Assembly (NCBI RefSeq): GCF_902491285.1
Contig: NZ_CABUHK010000050.1
Span: 1-43,890, forward strand
Length of the DNA stretch: 43,890 nt
Source of the DNA: an uncultured Bacteroides sp.
GTDB lineage: Bacteria; Bacteroidota; Bacteroidia; Bacteroidales; Bacteroidaceae
Reading direction: 5' to 3'
Shown one piece after another: positions 8,244-15,374 of the stretch (position 1 is the stretch's first letter; the number at the start of each line of letters is the position of its first letter). A program made the translations under genes and the position numbers. The notes under the pieces are model-generated. The model saw only the letters and a list, made by a program, of their open reading frames with translations. It was not told where the DNA came from and ran no database searches.

Positions 8244-8402
8244 ATGGATATGGACATCTATGACATCATTGACAATATCTATAAACTGCCGCTTACATCC
8301 AAGGAAACCTTGCTGAATGAAGTGACGGAAGTAACCTATCCTAAAGGGTTTCACCTGTTTCTGGCAAACCGTAAAAATTCCAAATTCTATCTTCTTCTTT
8401 AA
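8244..8402 (+). pseudogene. Truncated Crp/Fnr-type regulator remnant
   Basis: A 52-codon frame with an ATG start encodes a sequence resembling the N-terminus of Bacteroides Crp/Fnr proteins (IYDIIDNIYKLPLTSKETLL, then EVTYPKGFHLF and SKFYLLL). It stops where the cyclic-nucleotide-binding barrel should continue. The downstream ~150 nt holds no helix-turn-helix in any frame that I can recognise. This is most likely the decayed 5' end of a regulator gene, left between the STM4011-like gene and the MATE gene. Confidence 0.6.
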
Positions 8403-8524
8403 AGAACCTGCAAGTGCGGGGCGGTTGTTCTTTATCTTCACACTGATTTGCTCCATTATCGGGTTGAAATTGGTATCACATTGATATCCGATTGTATCAT
8501 AAAAACAATAAAATTCAGCTATAA

Positions 8525-8556
8525 TTTGGTAGTTATGAAAACAAAGCCCATATTTG
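8525..8556 (+). promoter_or_regulatory. Candidate promoter of the MATE leader
   Basis: TTTG at 8525-8528 and CATATTTG at 8549-8556, 20 nt apart, fit the Bacteroides -33/-7 pattern with one mismatch in the -7 box. The predicted start is near 8562, giving a ~150-nt leader before the MATE gene. Confidence 0.55.
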
Positions 8557-8559
8557 CAG

Positions 8560-8671
8560 CCCGAAAATAGGGACAGGCATAAAAATCCTCATCGGAGGGT
8601 GCTATAATAGATAATTATAGTGCTGGATAAGATGAATGGTGTAAATCATTCGCTTGTCCGGCACTTTTTTT
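8560..8671 (+). promoter_or_regulatory. Possible attenuator or riboswitch leader of MATE gene
   Basis: After the promoter come successive hairpins: CCC/GGG (8560-8572), CCTC-ATCG-GAGG (8587-8598), and a perfect CTATAAT-AGATA-ATTATAG stem (8602-8620) that extends outward with wobble pairs to about 8598-8624. The last hairpin shares bases 8620-8624 with the 5' arm of a terminator (8620-8664, followed by T residues to 8671). Mutually exclusive stems before a terminator are the layout of transcription attenuation. I do not recognise the element as a known riboswitch class. A short stand-alone RNA ending at the terminator is the alternative. Confidence 0.45.
8620..8671 (+). terminator. Rho-independent terminator upstream of MATE gene
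   Basis: GTGCTGGATAAGATGAATG pairs, with a few wobbles and a bulge, with CATTCGCTTGTCCGGCAC, enclosing an 8-nt loop. Seven T residues follow (8665-8671). It sits 43 nt before the MATE start codon. Confidence 0.75.
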
Positions 8672-8713
8672 ATTGTAACAATTTAAGATAAGAGGTAAAG
8701 TATCGAAGAAACT

Positions 8714-10045
8714 ATGAAAGAGTTGAATTTGACACAGGGGAGCGTTCCGAAAGTATTGCTGCAATTTGCAGTACCTTTCCTTATTGCCAACGTGCTTCAG
8801 GCACTTTATGGCGGGGCGGACTTGTTTGTAGTGGGGCAATATGATGATTCTGCCAGTGTGGCGGCTGTGGCTATCGGTAGCCAAGTGATGCAGACGATTA
8901 CCGGCATCATTCTTGGCATTACGACGGGGACAACCGTGCTGATTGCTATTGCCACCGGAGCAAAAGATAACCGGAAGGTAGCGTTTACAATCGGTTCTTC
9001 TGTATGGCTGTTTTCAATCGTAGGAGTGTTGCTGACTTTGGTCATGGTCGTGTTTCACGGGCAGATAGCCGAACTGATGCATACCCCTACGGAAGCAATG
9101 GCCGATACGAAAAGTTATATCCTGGTATGCTCGGCTGGTATTTTATTCATTATAGGATATAATGTTGTATGTGGCATCCTGCGTGGATTGGGCGACTCCA
9201 AGACGCCACTTTATTTTGTAGGATTGGCGTGTGTGATTAATATTGTCCTCGACTTTATCTTGGTCGGTTATTTCCATTTGGGGGCTACGGGAGCCGCATT
9301 GGCTACCATATCAGCCCAGGGAGGTAGCTTTGTCATCGCGTTGGGGTTCTTACATCGGCATGGATTCCATTTCGAGTTTACACGGAAAGATATCCGGTTG
9401 AACAAGAACTTGTCCAAAAAGATAATGGCACTGGGAGCGCCTATTGCATTACAGGATGCGTTAATCAATATTTCATTCTTGATTATAACGGTCATTGTCA
9501 ATCAAATGGGAGTTATCGCGTCAGCGTCTTTAGGTGTTGTAGAGAAAATCATCGTCTTTGCGATGCTTCCGCCAATGGCTATATCATCGGCAGTGGCGAC
9601 CATGACGGCACAGAATTACGGTGCGGGACTGATACAGCGGATGAATAAATGCTTGGTTTCGGGCATTGGAATTGCCCTTGTTTTCGGTGTATCGGTTTGT
9701 GTGTATTCGCAATTCCTGCCGGAGACGCTTACCGCATTCTTCTCCAAGGATGCGGCGGTGGTAACAATGGCGGCGGATTATTTGCGGGGGTATAGTATCG
9801 ACTGTATCATTGTAAGTTTTGTGTTCTGTATCAATTCTTACTTCAGCGGACAGGGAAATTCATTGTTCCCGATGATTCACAGTCTGATAGCGACCTTCCT
9901 GTTCCGTATTCCGTTGTCGTACTGCTTCAGCCGGATAGACAGTTCCTCGCTGTTCCTCATGGGCTTTGCTCCGCCCTTGTCGACGGTGGTTTCGTTGCTG
10001 ATTTGTATTTGGTATTTGCGATATAACCAAAAGAGAATGTCCTAG
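8714..10045 (+). CDS. MATE family multidrug/efflux transporter
   Basis: A 443-residue membrane protein with about twelve hydrophobic segments in two homologous halves. The start MKELNLTQGSVPKVLLQFAVPFL, the LQALYGGADLFVVGQY stretch and the second-half repeat beginning near KKIMALGAPIALQDALINISFL are typical of NorM/DinF-type MATE antiporters, which export cationic compounds using a Na+ or H+ gradient. The gene stands behind a leader with a terminator, so its expression is probably conditional. An AraC-type regulator follows it in the same direction from its own promoter. The substrate is not predictable. Confidence 0.88.
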   Translation: MKELNLTQGSVPKVLLQFAVPFLIANVLQALYGGADLFVVGQYDDSASVAAVAIGSQVMQTITGIILGITTGTTVLIAIATGAKDNRKVAFTIGSSVWLFSIVGVLLTLVMVVFHGQIAELMHTPTEAMADTKSYILVCSAGILFIIGYNVVCGILRGLGDSKTPLYFVGLACVINIVLDFILVGYFHLGATGAALATISAQGGSFVIALGFLHRHGFHFEFTRKDIRLNKNLSKKIMALGAPIALQDALINISFLIITVIVNQMGVIASASLGVVEKIIVFAMLPPMAISSAVATMTAQNYGAGLIQRMNKCLVSGIGIALVFGVSVCVYSQFLPETLTAFFSKDAAVVTMAADYLRGYSIDCIIVSFVFCINSYFSGQGNSLFPMIHSLIATFLFRIPLSYCFSRIDSSSLFLMGFAPPLSTVVSLLICIWYLRYNQKRMS

Positions 10046-10048
10046 AGA

Positions 10049-10126
10049 TATTTCTTATCAAATAGTCTATTGTTGTTTTCGTTTCTCTCTAAAGTGGAAA
10101 AGCTTTGGAATATTTGATAAGGAATA
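10049..10126. promoter_or_regulatory. Inverted repeat pair around the araC-type promoter
   Basis: TATTTCTTATCAAATA (10049-10064) and TATTTGATAAGGAATA (10111-10126) are reverse complements at 15 of 16 positions. Their centres are 62 bp apart, close to six helical turns. The second copy lies between the -33 and -7 boxes of the downstream regulator's promoter, so this could be an autoregulatory looping operator. It could also be a weak hairpin at the end of the MATE transcript. Confidence 0.45.
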
Positions 10127-10135
10127 TTATTTTTG
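10104..10135 (+). promoter_or_regulatory. Promoter of the AraC-type regulator
   Basis: TTTG (10104-10107) and TATTTTTG (10128-10135), 20 nt apart, form a strong match to the Bacteroides consensus. The start codon at 10145 is only 9 nt past the -7 box, so the transcript would be almost leaderless. Confidence 0.7.
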
Positions 10136-10144
10136 TACTCCATA

Positions 10145-11023
10145 ATGAAGAACTCGATTCCCCGATATACTTTCCATAAGAATAAATATGGCAGTGAACT
10201 TTTGATTGATGTCGTAGAACTGAAATATGTGAAGAAGTTCTTGGCAGCAAGTCCTGTTCATACGCTGACTTATTATGATATTACTTTTATAACGGAAGGA
10301 GAGGGGAGCTTTTCTATTGACAACCGTACTTATGAGGCTTTTCCTCAAGATGTGTTTTTCTCTAAAGCGGGAGAGATTCGGAACTGGGATACACATCATA
10401 TATCAAACGGATACGCCTTGATTTTTGAAGATGAGTTTTTATCGTCTCTCTTTAGAGATTCCATGTTTGTCCGGCATCTTGCGTTTTTCAAACCGGGAAA
10501 ATCAGCCAAGTTGCATCTCTCGGACGAACTTTATACACGTGTCCTTCAAGTCTTGCACAATATTAAAATGGAGATTGACTCTTACAAACAGAATGATGTG
10601 CATGTTTTGAGGGCATTGCTTTATGAAGTTCTGATGCTGTTGGAACGGGCTTATCAGAAAGCTGTTTTGAATGAGGAAATCACCATAGATAAAGAAATCA
10701 ATAATATCCATATAGACAGATTCATCCATTTGGTCGGAGCTCATTTGAAGGAACAACATTCTGTTCAGTTTTACGCGGATAAACTTTGTATCACTCCCAA
10801 TTACCTGAATGAAATCATTACTTCGGTAATGGGACTTAGTGCGAAGCGATACATCCAGAATCAAGTGATAGATGAGGCAAAGAAATTGCTGGCCTATACA
10901 GACGTTCCGATATCGGACATTGCGTTTGAACTTCATTTCTCAACGGTTTCTTATTTTATCCGTTGCTTCCGGCAACATACGGGGGAAACACCTTTACTTT
11001 TCCGTAAGAAGTATAAACCGTGA
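10145..11023 (+). CDS. AraC family transcriptional regulator
   Basis: A 292-residue regulator. The N-terminal half (about 15-160) is a cupin-like sensing domain with VHTLTYYDITFITEGEGSF and DVFFSKAGEIRNW. The C-terminal ~100 residues form an AraC double helix-turn-helix: SVQFYADKLCITPNYLNEI (first HTH) and ISDIAFELHFSTVSYFIRCFRQHTGETPLLFRKKY (second HTH, split by the usual F-x-R-x-F core). The ATG at 10145 is used because the in-frame TTG at 10133 lies inside the -7 element. Its likely targets are itself, the PPOX gene or the MATE gene, judged from position only. Confidence 0.87.
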   Translation: MKNSIPRYTFHKNKYGSELLIDVVELKYVKKFLAASPVHTLTYYDITFITEGEGSFSIDNRTYEAFPQDVFFSKAGEIRNWDTHHISNGYALIFEDEFLSSLFRDSMFVRHLAFFKPGKSAKLHLSDELYTRVLQVLHNIKMEIDSYKQNDVHVLRALLYEVLMLLERAYQKAVLNEEITIDKEINNIHIDRFIHLVGAHLKEQHSVQFYADKLCITPNYLNEIITSVMGLSAKRYIQNQVIDEAKKLLAYTDVPISDIAFELHFSTVSYFIRCFRQHTGETPLLFRKKYKP

Positions 11024-11075
11024 AAAGTACTATTTCTCCCTTTCTTTTTATTGCACCGGCTCTACTCAATATCCT

Positions 11076-11083
11076 TACTTTTG
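11076..11083 (+). promoter_or_regulatory. -7 element of the PPOX-family gene
   Basis: TACTTTTG matches TAnnTTTG exactly, 31 nt before the start codon. The -33 box is weak (ATTG at 11050-11053), which suggests an activator-dependent promoter. Confidence 0.55.
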
Positions 11084-11114
11084 CATCATTAATAACCAAT
11101 TAAACTGTAAAAAG

Positions 11115-11534
11115 ATGAGAGACGCAGAAAAAACGGTAGGAAACATGATTGATAAGCAGAAAACAGCTTTTATCGGTTCCATAGACAGCGAAGGATTTCC
11201 CAATATTAAAGCTATGTTGCAACCTCGTAAACGGGAAGGGATAAAAACGATTTATCTGACTACGAATACTTCATCAATGCGTGTTACGCAATACCGGGAA
11301 AACAGTCATGCCTGCATTTATTTTTGTGATAACCGCTTCTTCAGGGGAGTCATGTTGTGCGGCACCATGGAAGTGCTGACCGACAGTGGCAGTAAAGAAA
11401 TGATTTGGCAGGAAGGCGATACAATGTATTATCCCGAAGGAGTCACCGACCCCGACTATTGTGTATTGAAATTTACGGCAACTTCCGGAAGGTTTTATAG
11501 TAACTTCAAGTCTGAAAGTTTTGTTGTAGAATAG
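11115..11534 (+). CDS. Pyridoxamine 5'-phosphate oxidase family protein
   Basis: A 139-residue protein with the split-barrel flavin-binding fold of the PPOX/general-stress family: MIDKQKTAFIGSIDSEGFPNIKAM (first strands), IKTIYLTTNTSS, HACIYFCDNRFFRGVMLCGTMEV, and a C-terminal LKFTATSGRFYSNFK strand. Proteins of this size bind FMN or F420-like cofactors and act in redox or stress responses. The true PdxH is longer and carries different motifs. The gene has its own -7 box and directly follows the AraC regulator, which may control it. Confidence 0.8.
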   Translation: MRDAEKTVGNMIDKQKTAFIGSIDSEGFPNIKAMLQPRKREGIKTIYLTTNTSSMRVTQYRENSHACIYFCDNRFFRGVMLCGTMEVLTDSGSKEMIWQEGDTMYYPEGVTDPDYCVLKFTATSGRFYSNFKSESFVVE

Positions 11535-11572
11535 AACTTATAATATATAGAATAGAGATACTTACTTGCACA

Positions 11573-11601
11573 GATAGAGGAAGAAATTTTCTTCCTCTAT
11601 C
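11573..11601. terminator. Perfect 14-bp inverted repeat, convergent terminator candidate
   Basis: GATAGAGGAAGAAA and its exact reverse complement are separated by one base. The element lies 38 nt after the PPOX gene stop and overlaps the stop codon of the AraC remnant on the other strand. It lacks a long T-run, so termination is probable but not certain. Confidence 0.5.
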
Positions 11602-11660
11602 CGACTTGCTGCCGGTATTCATTGGGAGTTGTGCCTACTACCTTTTGCTTTGTTACAAAG
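11597..11660 (-). pseudogene. 3' remnant of an AraC-type regulator
   Basis: Read leftward, this stretch encodes TKQKVVGTTPNEYRQQVG followed by a stop. That is the standard end of AraC family proteins (K-x-x-G-x-T-P-x-E-Y-R). No helix-turn-helix precedes it, so only about 20 codons survive. The parent gene would have pointed away from the hydrolase gene on the right. Confidence 0.65.
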
Positions 11661-11720
11661 TTAATGATTTTATGTGATAAATAAGCATGGTATGTCTTAG
11701 AAACTGTAATTCAGGTTGGT

Positions 11721-11798
11721 TAATCCGTAATCTGTGTTAGTCGTCTGATAGATAGCTTTATACAATCAGTAAAATGTGTTAGCATATCAGTAATCCGT
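11721..11798. repeat. Cluster of short direct repeats upstream of hydrolase gene
   Basis: Three 8-mers each occur twice: TAATCCGT (11721, 11791), TGTGTTAG (11733, 11775) and ATCAGTAA (11765, 11786). They lie just upstream of the predicted promoter at 11801-11832, as expected of tandem activator sites such as those bound by AraC proteins. Confidence 0.45.
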
Positions 11799-11800
11799 CT

Positions 11801-11832
11801 ATTGCCTTGTCCGGAAAATCTTCCCAACTTTG
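11801..11832 (+). promoter_or_regulatory. Candidate promoter of the exported hydrolase gene
   Basis: ATTG at 11801-11804 and CAACTTTG at 11825-11832, 20 nt apart, approximate the Bacteroides consensus with one mismatch in each box. A weak core promoter fits the repeat cluster upstream acting as activator sites. Confidence 0.45.
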
Positions 11833-11871
11833 CATTATCGAAAATTAATATTCAGACTAAAAGAAACCATT

Positions 11872-12918
11872 ATGAAGAAATATTTAACTCTCAATTTTGT
11901 TGTTATGATGATACTAACTCAAGGTATTGCGGCTCTCTCCGCACAGAACAATCCTTTCGGGCTGGTTTATGAGAATGCACTCAAAGAAAATATCGAAGGT
12001 AAGGTGAATATCCATCCTGTCACTTATCAATTACATGAAATAGATATCGCAGCGAATGTATATGTGCCTGCTGATTATAATCCTGCAAAGAAATATGCGG
12101 CAATAGTTGTGGCGCATCCCAATGGAGGAGTAAAGGAACAGGTTGCCGGTCTTTATGCGCAGCGTTTGGCAGAGAATGGATATATCACCCTGGTGGCGGA
12201 TGCTTCTTTTCAGGGAGCAAGTGGCGGAGAACCGCGCAATACGGATAAGCCTGCCTGCCGTATTGAAGATATTTATGGCATGATTGATTATATTACTCAT
12301 TATCCGGGTGTTGATACGGAGCGGGTCGGTATTCTCGGAATCTGTGGCGGTGGCGGATACACTTTAAAAGCCGCTCAATCAGACAAACGTTTAAAGGCGG
12401 TAGCTACTTTGAGTATGTTTAATTCCGGCAAAGTCAGAAGAGAAGGTTTTATGGGTTCTCAGATTTCTACCATTCAGGAAAGGCTGAAACAGGCAACAGA
12501 CGCCCGTGCGCAAGAAATGGCAGGTGGTAAAATTTTATATACAGGAGAATCCAACTTGACCGATGAACAAATAGCCCAACTGCCGTTCGATTTATACCGT
12601 GAAGGATTTATCTATTATGGCAAAACTCATGCTCATCCGAATTCCACTTTCAGATATACGGTCAGCAGCTTGCTTGACTTGATGACATGGGACGCTACTT
12701 CTAACGTTGACTTGATAAACCAGCCATTGCTCATGTTGGCAGGCAGCAAAGCCGATACTTTCTATATGACTGATGAAGCCTTCCAAAAAGCAACCGGAAC
12801 TGCGGACAAGGAATTATTCCTGATACCCGGGGCTACTCATATCCAGACTTACTATGTTCCCGAATATGTAGACATGGCAGTGAATAAATTGGTGGAGTTT
12901 TTTGGAAAAAGACTGTAG
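11872..12918 (+). CDS. Exported alpha/beta hydrolase, dienelactone-hydrolase-like
   Basis: A 348-residue secreted or periplasmic enzyme. A signal peptide (to about ALSAQ, residue 25) precedes an alpha/beta hydrolase fold: AAIVVAHPNGG (oxyanion loop, about 77-86), GILGICGGGGYT (nucleophile elbow with Cys158), LAGSKADTF (acid region) and IPGATHIQTYY (catalytic His). A cysteine at the elbow (G-x-C-x-G) resembles dienelactone hydrolase rather than the serine esterases. The start at 11872 is chosen over 11830 because the latter would put 14 non-signal residues before MKKYLT. The exported flavodoxin gene follows 86 nt later and may be co-transcribed. Confidence 0.78.
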   Translation: MKKYLTLNFVVMMILTQGIAALSAQNNPFGLVYENALKENIEGKVNIHPVTYQLHEIDIAANVYVPADYNPAKKYAAIVVAHPNGGVKEQVAGLYAQRLAENGYITLVADASFQGASGGEPRNTDKPACRIEDIYGMIDYITHYPGVDTERVGILGICGGGGYTLKAAQSDKRLKAVATLSMFNSGKVRREGFMGSQISTIQERLKQATDARAQEMAGGKILYTGESNLTDEQIAQLPFDLYREGFIYYGKTHAHPNSTFRYTVSSLLDLMTWDATSNVDLINQPLLMLAGSKADTFYMTDEAFQKATGTADKELFLIPGATHIQTYYVPEYVDMAVNKLVEFFGKRL

Positions 12919-13004
12919 TCGCTTTATCGGGTCAATGGCTTGAAGATTAGTTTGATGTCGTGATATTCAATGTAGTATTTCTTATCCTTAATAATATTCA
13001 GATA

Positions 13005-13697
13005 ATGAGAAAAATTTATTTATCATTCGTAACTTTAGCAGCGCTGGCTTGTGGCTTTGTTGTTTATGCTAACGCAATAGCAGTTAATCATTTGGCGGAA
13101 ATGCCTGAAGTAGAGTCAACAACAGTCAATGCAAGTATAGCACCGACTAAAGGCAAGGTGCTTGTTGTTTACTTCACTTCGCCCGAAACAGATGGCGTAG
13201 ATACCTCATCCGGTGCCAGCCGTCTTGTATCGAACGGTAAACTTTATGGCAATACCGAATATGTAGCTACCCTCATCAGCGAAGAGACGGGCGGCGACCT
13301 ATTTCAGATTAAGACCGCGCATGCTTATCCGGGTACACATAAGGAATTAATAGATGCTGCCAAAAAGGAAGTTGACTCGAAAGCCCGTCCGAAATTGGCA
13401 ACACACATCAAGAATCTTGCCGACTATGATATTGTATTTATAGGCTTTCCGAATTGGTGGTATGATATGCCAATGGCACTCTATTCGTTCTTCGATGAAT
13501 ATGACTTTACTGGTAAAACCCTTATACCATTCTGTACACATGGTGGAAGCCGTTTTTCACAAGCGGAAAAGACCATTGCTTCATTGGAAAAGGGAGCCAA
13601 AATGCAGAAAGGGCTTGCTATTTCCCGTAATAATGTTTCCGACTCCGGAGAGTCCGTTTTGAAATGGTTGCGGGGTATGGGTATGACAAGTAAATGA
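13005..13697 (+). CDS. Exported flavodoxin-like protein
   Basis: A 230-residue protein with an N-terminal signal or anchor segment (MRKIYLSFVTLAALACGFVVYA) and then a flavodoxin fold from about residue 50: KGKVLVVYFTSPETDG (FMN phosphate loop region), GFPNWWYDMPMALYSFFDEYDF and PFCTHGGSRFSQAEKTI. The last two are characteristic of the flavodoxin_4 type common in gut bacteria. It may carry electrons or FMN for a periplasmic reductase. The start at 13005 gives the signal peptide; the earlier in-frame start at 12960 does not. A bidirectional terminator follows. Confidence 0.82.
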   Translation: MRKIYLSFVTLAALACGFVVYANAIAVNHLAEMPEVESTTVNASIAPTKGKVLVVYFTSPETDGVDTSSGASRLVSNGKLYGNTEYVATLISEETGGDLFQIKTAHAYPGTHKELIDAAKKEVDSKARPKLATHIKNLADYDIVFIGFPNWWYDMPMALYSFFDEYDFTGKTLIPFCTHGGSRFSQAEKTIASLEKGAKMQKGLAISRNNVSDSGESVLKWLRGMGMTSK

Positions 13698-13708
13698 TAT
13701 GTATAAGT

Positions 13709-13741
13709 AAAAGGCTTTGAATCCGGAACTCAAAGCCTTTT
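13709..13741. terminator. Bidirectional terminator
   Basis: AAAAGGCTTTGA and its exact complement TCAAAGCCTTTT flank a 9-nt loop, with A and T tracts on the two sides. It separates the convergent flavodoxin and ASCH genes. Confidence 0.85.
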
Positions 13742-13766
13742 ATTTGTAAATCTGTTCTTATTGGTT

Positions 13767-14225
13767 TTATCTGAACTTACTTTTTTCGTAGTTATACGGA
13801 ATACTTGTACCTACAACCACATCTTCGATTTTTTCAAGAATCAACCAATCATCCATATTTCCTTGGTGTTCAAAGTCAAATGCCGGCTCAATCTTTTCCA
13901 CATTGGAGAATCCTATCAGTATTAAACATTTCTTATGCCAACGTTCCTTCTGCTTATCTGTCAGATTAAGTTTTGGCTGGTTATGAGCAAGGATAGTGAT
14001 AATCTCTTCTTCTGTCAGTTTCTGATAGTTTTCGACATGAGTTACCGTAGCTTTGGCTGAAATTTTCTTCGAGCCTTTCTGCATAAAATAGAGGATTTCA
14101 CCTTCATTTACCCGACTGTGCGGGATTTTTCGTCCGGCAGCACCGCGAACCACCATTGTTTTACTGCCATCAAGTATTTTCTCCAATACTTTCGTTTTAT
14201 CATCACAATATACCAAGTGCACCAT
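13767..14225 (-). CDS. ASCH / PUA-like domain protein
   Basis: A 152-residue cytoplasmic protein. The N-terminal part (VLEKILDGSKTMVVRGAAGRKIPHSRVNEGEILYFMQKG) fits the ASCH fold: a small beta-barrel where G-x-K-x-x-x-x-R contributes to an RNA- or nucleotide-facing cleft. The C-terminus (DDWLILEKIEDV) continues the barrel. ASCH proteins are predicted to bind RNA and some hydrolyse modified nucleosides. It is probably co-transcribed with the DJ-1/PfpI gene 22 nt upstream. The function is otherwise unknown. Confidence 0.65.
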   Translation of the reverse strand: MVHLVYCDDKTKVLEKILDGSKTMVVRGAAGRKIPHSRVNEGEILYFMQKGSKKISAKATVTHVENYQKLTEEEIITILAHNQPKLNLTDKQKERWHKKCLILIGFSNVEKIEPAFDFEHQGNMDDWLILEKIEDVVVGTSIPYNYEKSKFR

Positions 14226-14247
14226 GTTTAATTCTTTTAGATTAATT

Positions 14248-14844
14248 CTATTGTTCCGGACAGAATCCGTTTTTATAAAACAGATAACTTTCTTCTATCG
14301 CATCGGCTGTGTCGGCTTCTAATGCATATAATATTTCCCTGCAAAACTCCAATTGCCCGGTTCCGTTGGCAGTTACGATATTTCCGTCTCTTACAGCTTG
14401 TTTGTTGATGTAGTTGGAATCACCTGTATATTTATCTCCAGCATATTGTTTAAGATATCCGATTGTATTGCTGGTGTGTTTTACTTTATTAAGAAAACCA
14501 TGCATACCAAGAAAAACGGAAGCATTGCATATTCCGGCAACTAATTTTTTCTCTTTGACGGCTTTTTCTACTAGTGGAACTATCAACTCAGCTTCAGGTG
14601 AGAACCAGCTCATGCCACCGACTAATACCAAACCGGCATAATCTTCCGGCATATCTTTTAGTCCGTAGTCGGGCAGCACTTTGAATCCGCCTATTGAACT
14701 AACGGGCTCTTTGGTTATCGATAAGGTTTTTACTTTATAAGTAATGGGGTTTCCGGGCTTGACTCCCTGATTCAGACAAGTAGCTATAAATGCACCTTCC
14801 CAATCGGCGAACTCATTTAAGATTACGAATATTACCTCTTTCAT
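14248..14844 (-). CDS. DJ-1/PfpI family protein
   Basis: A 198-residue protein of the DJ-1/PfpI class I amidotransferase-like superfamily. EVIFVILNEFADWEGAF carries the conserved acidic residue (E16), LVLVGGMSW forms the oxyanion strand and LVAGICNASVFLG the nucleophile elbow with Cys106. Members are deglycase-, protease- or transcription-regulator-like. The start at 14844 is chosen over 14895 because a perfect -7 box (TATCTTTG on this strand, 14866-14873) lies between them. Confidence 0.82.
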   Translation of the reverse strand: MKEVIFVILNEFADWEGAFIATCLNQGVKPGNPITYKVKTLSITKEPVSSIGGFKVLPDYGLKDMPEDYAGLVLVGGMSWFSPEAELIVPLVEKAVKEKKLVAGICNASVFLGMHGFLNKVKHTSNTIGYLKQYAGDKYTGDSNYINKQAVRDGNIVTANGTGQLEFCREILYALEADTADAIEESYLFYKNGFCPEQ

Positions 14845-14865
14845 GATTTTGTTTTTTTTCGTGTA

Positions 14866-14873
14866 CAAAGATA
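14866..14873 (-). promoter_or_regulatory. -7 element of the DJ-1/PfpI gene
   Basis: On the minus strand this reads TATCTTTG, an exact TAnnTTTG match 21 nt before the start codon. The -33 box is weak. Confidence 0.6.
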
Positions 14874-14950
14874 GTGTAATTCGGCTAATCCGCACCTAAA
14901 ATGTCAATATTCTACATGGCAACTGCTCTTTTTGAAATATGAGAAAATAA

Positions 14951-14983
14951 AAAGGCTCTGTAATATTGGATTACAAAGCCTTT
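14951..14983 (-). terminator. Terminator of the tRNA-Asp transcript
   Basis: AAAGGCTCTGTAAT and ATTACAAAGCCTTT pair with a single mismatch around a 5-nt loop. The flanks are A/T tracts, and it lies 17 nt past the 3' end of the last tRNA on the minus strand. Confidence 0.75.
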
Positions 14984-14999
14984 TATTTTTCTTAAGAAG

Positions 15000-15073
15000 C
15001 GGTGCGTACGGGACTCGAACCCGTGACCCCATGCGTGACAGGCATGTATTCTAACCAACTGAACTAACGCACC
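15000..15073 (-). tRNA. tRNA-Asp (GTC), copy 2 of 2
   Basis: The minus strand folds as a full cloverleaf of 74 nt: acceptor GGTGCGT/ACGCACC, anticodon loop CTGTCAC with anticodon GTC, and T-loop TTCGAGT. CCA is not encoded. It is identical to the copy at 15126-15199 and lies downstream in the same transcript. Confidence 0.95.
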
Positions 15074-15125
15074 AAATTTTATTTAGACTAACTCTTTTTA
15101 TTCTTTCCGCCTCTTCATTAAGAAG

Positions 15126-15199
15126 CGGTGCGTACGGGACTCGAACCCGTGACCCCATGCGTGACAGGCATGTATTCTAACCAACTGAACTAACGCACC
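15126..15199 (-). tRNA. tRNA-Asp (GTC), copy 1 of 2
   Basis: Same 74-nt cloverleaf with anticodon GTC as the neighbouring copy. The two genes are 52 nt apart. The promoter at 15243-15273 precedes this copy, so it is transcribed first. Confidence 0.95.
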
Positions 15200-15242
15200 A
15201 GAATTTCATTTTATTAATCTGCATCTCTCTCGATTGCGGGTG

Positions 15243-15273
15243 CAAAGGTAGTTGTTTTTTGTAAATCTGCAAG
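15243..15273 (-). promoter_or_regulatory. Promoter of the tRNA-Asp pair
   Basis: On the minus strand the -33 box CTTG (15270-15273) precedes a perfect -7 box TACCTTTG (15243-15250) by 19 nt. Transcription would begin about 35 nt upstream of the first tRNA. Confidence 0.7.
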
Positions 15274-15374
15274 CGTTTTGAGAAAAGTTTTTTTCAAGAA
15301 AAAACGAGAAGAACGTTTAGTGCCTCATTTTGAGTACTTTTGTAATGAAAAAAAATATTGTTTTTTTCTTCTCT

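Noticed and set aside
15000..15199. tRNA pair as evidence of an integrated element
   Set aside because: Tandem identical tRNA genes with a shared promoter and terminator are ordinary; flanking genes are housekeeping or common accessory genes.
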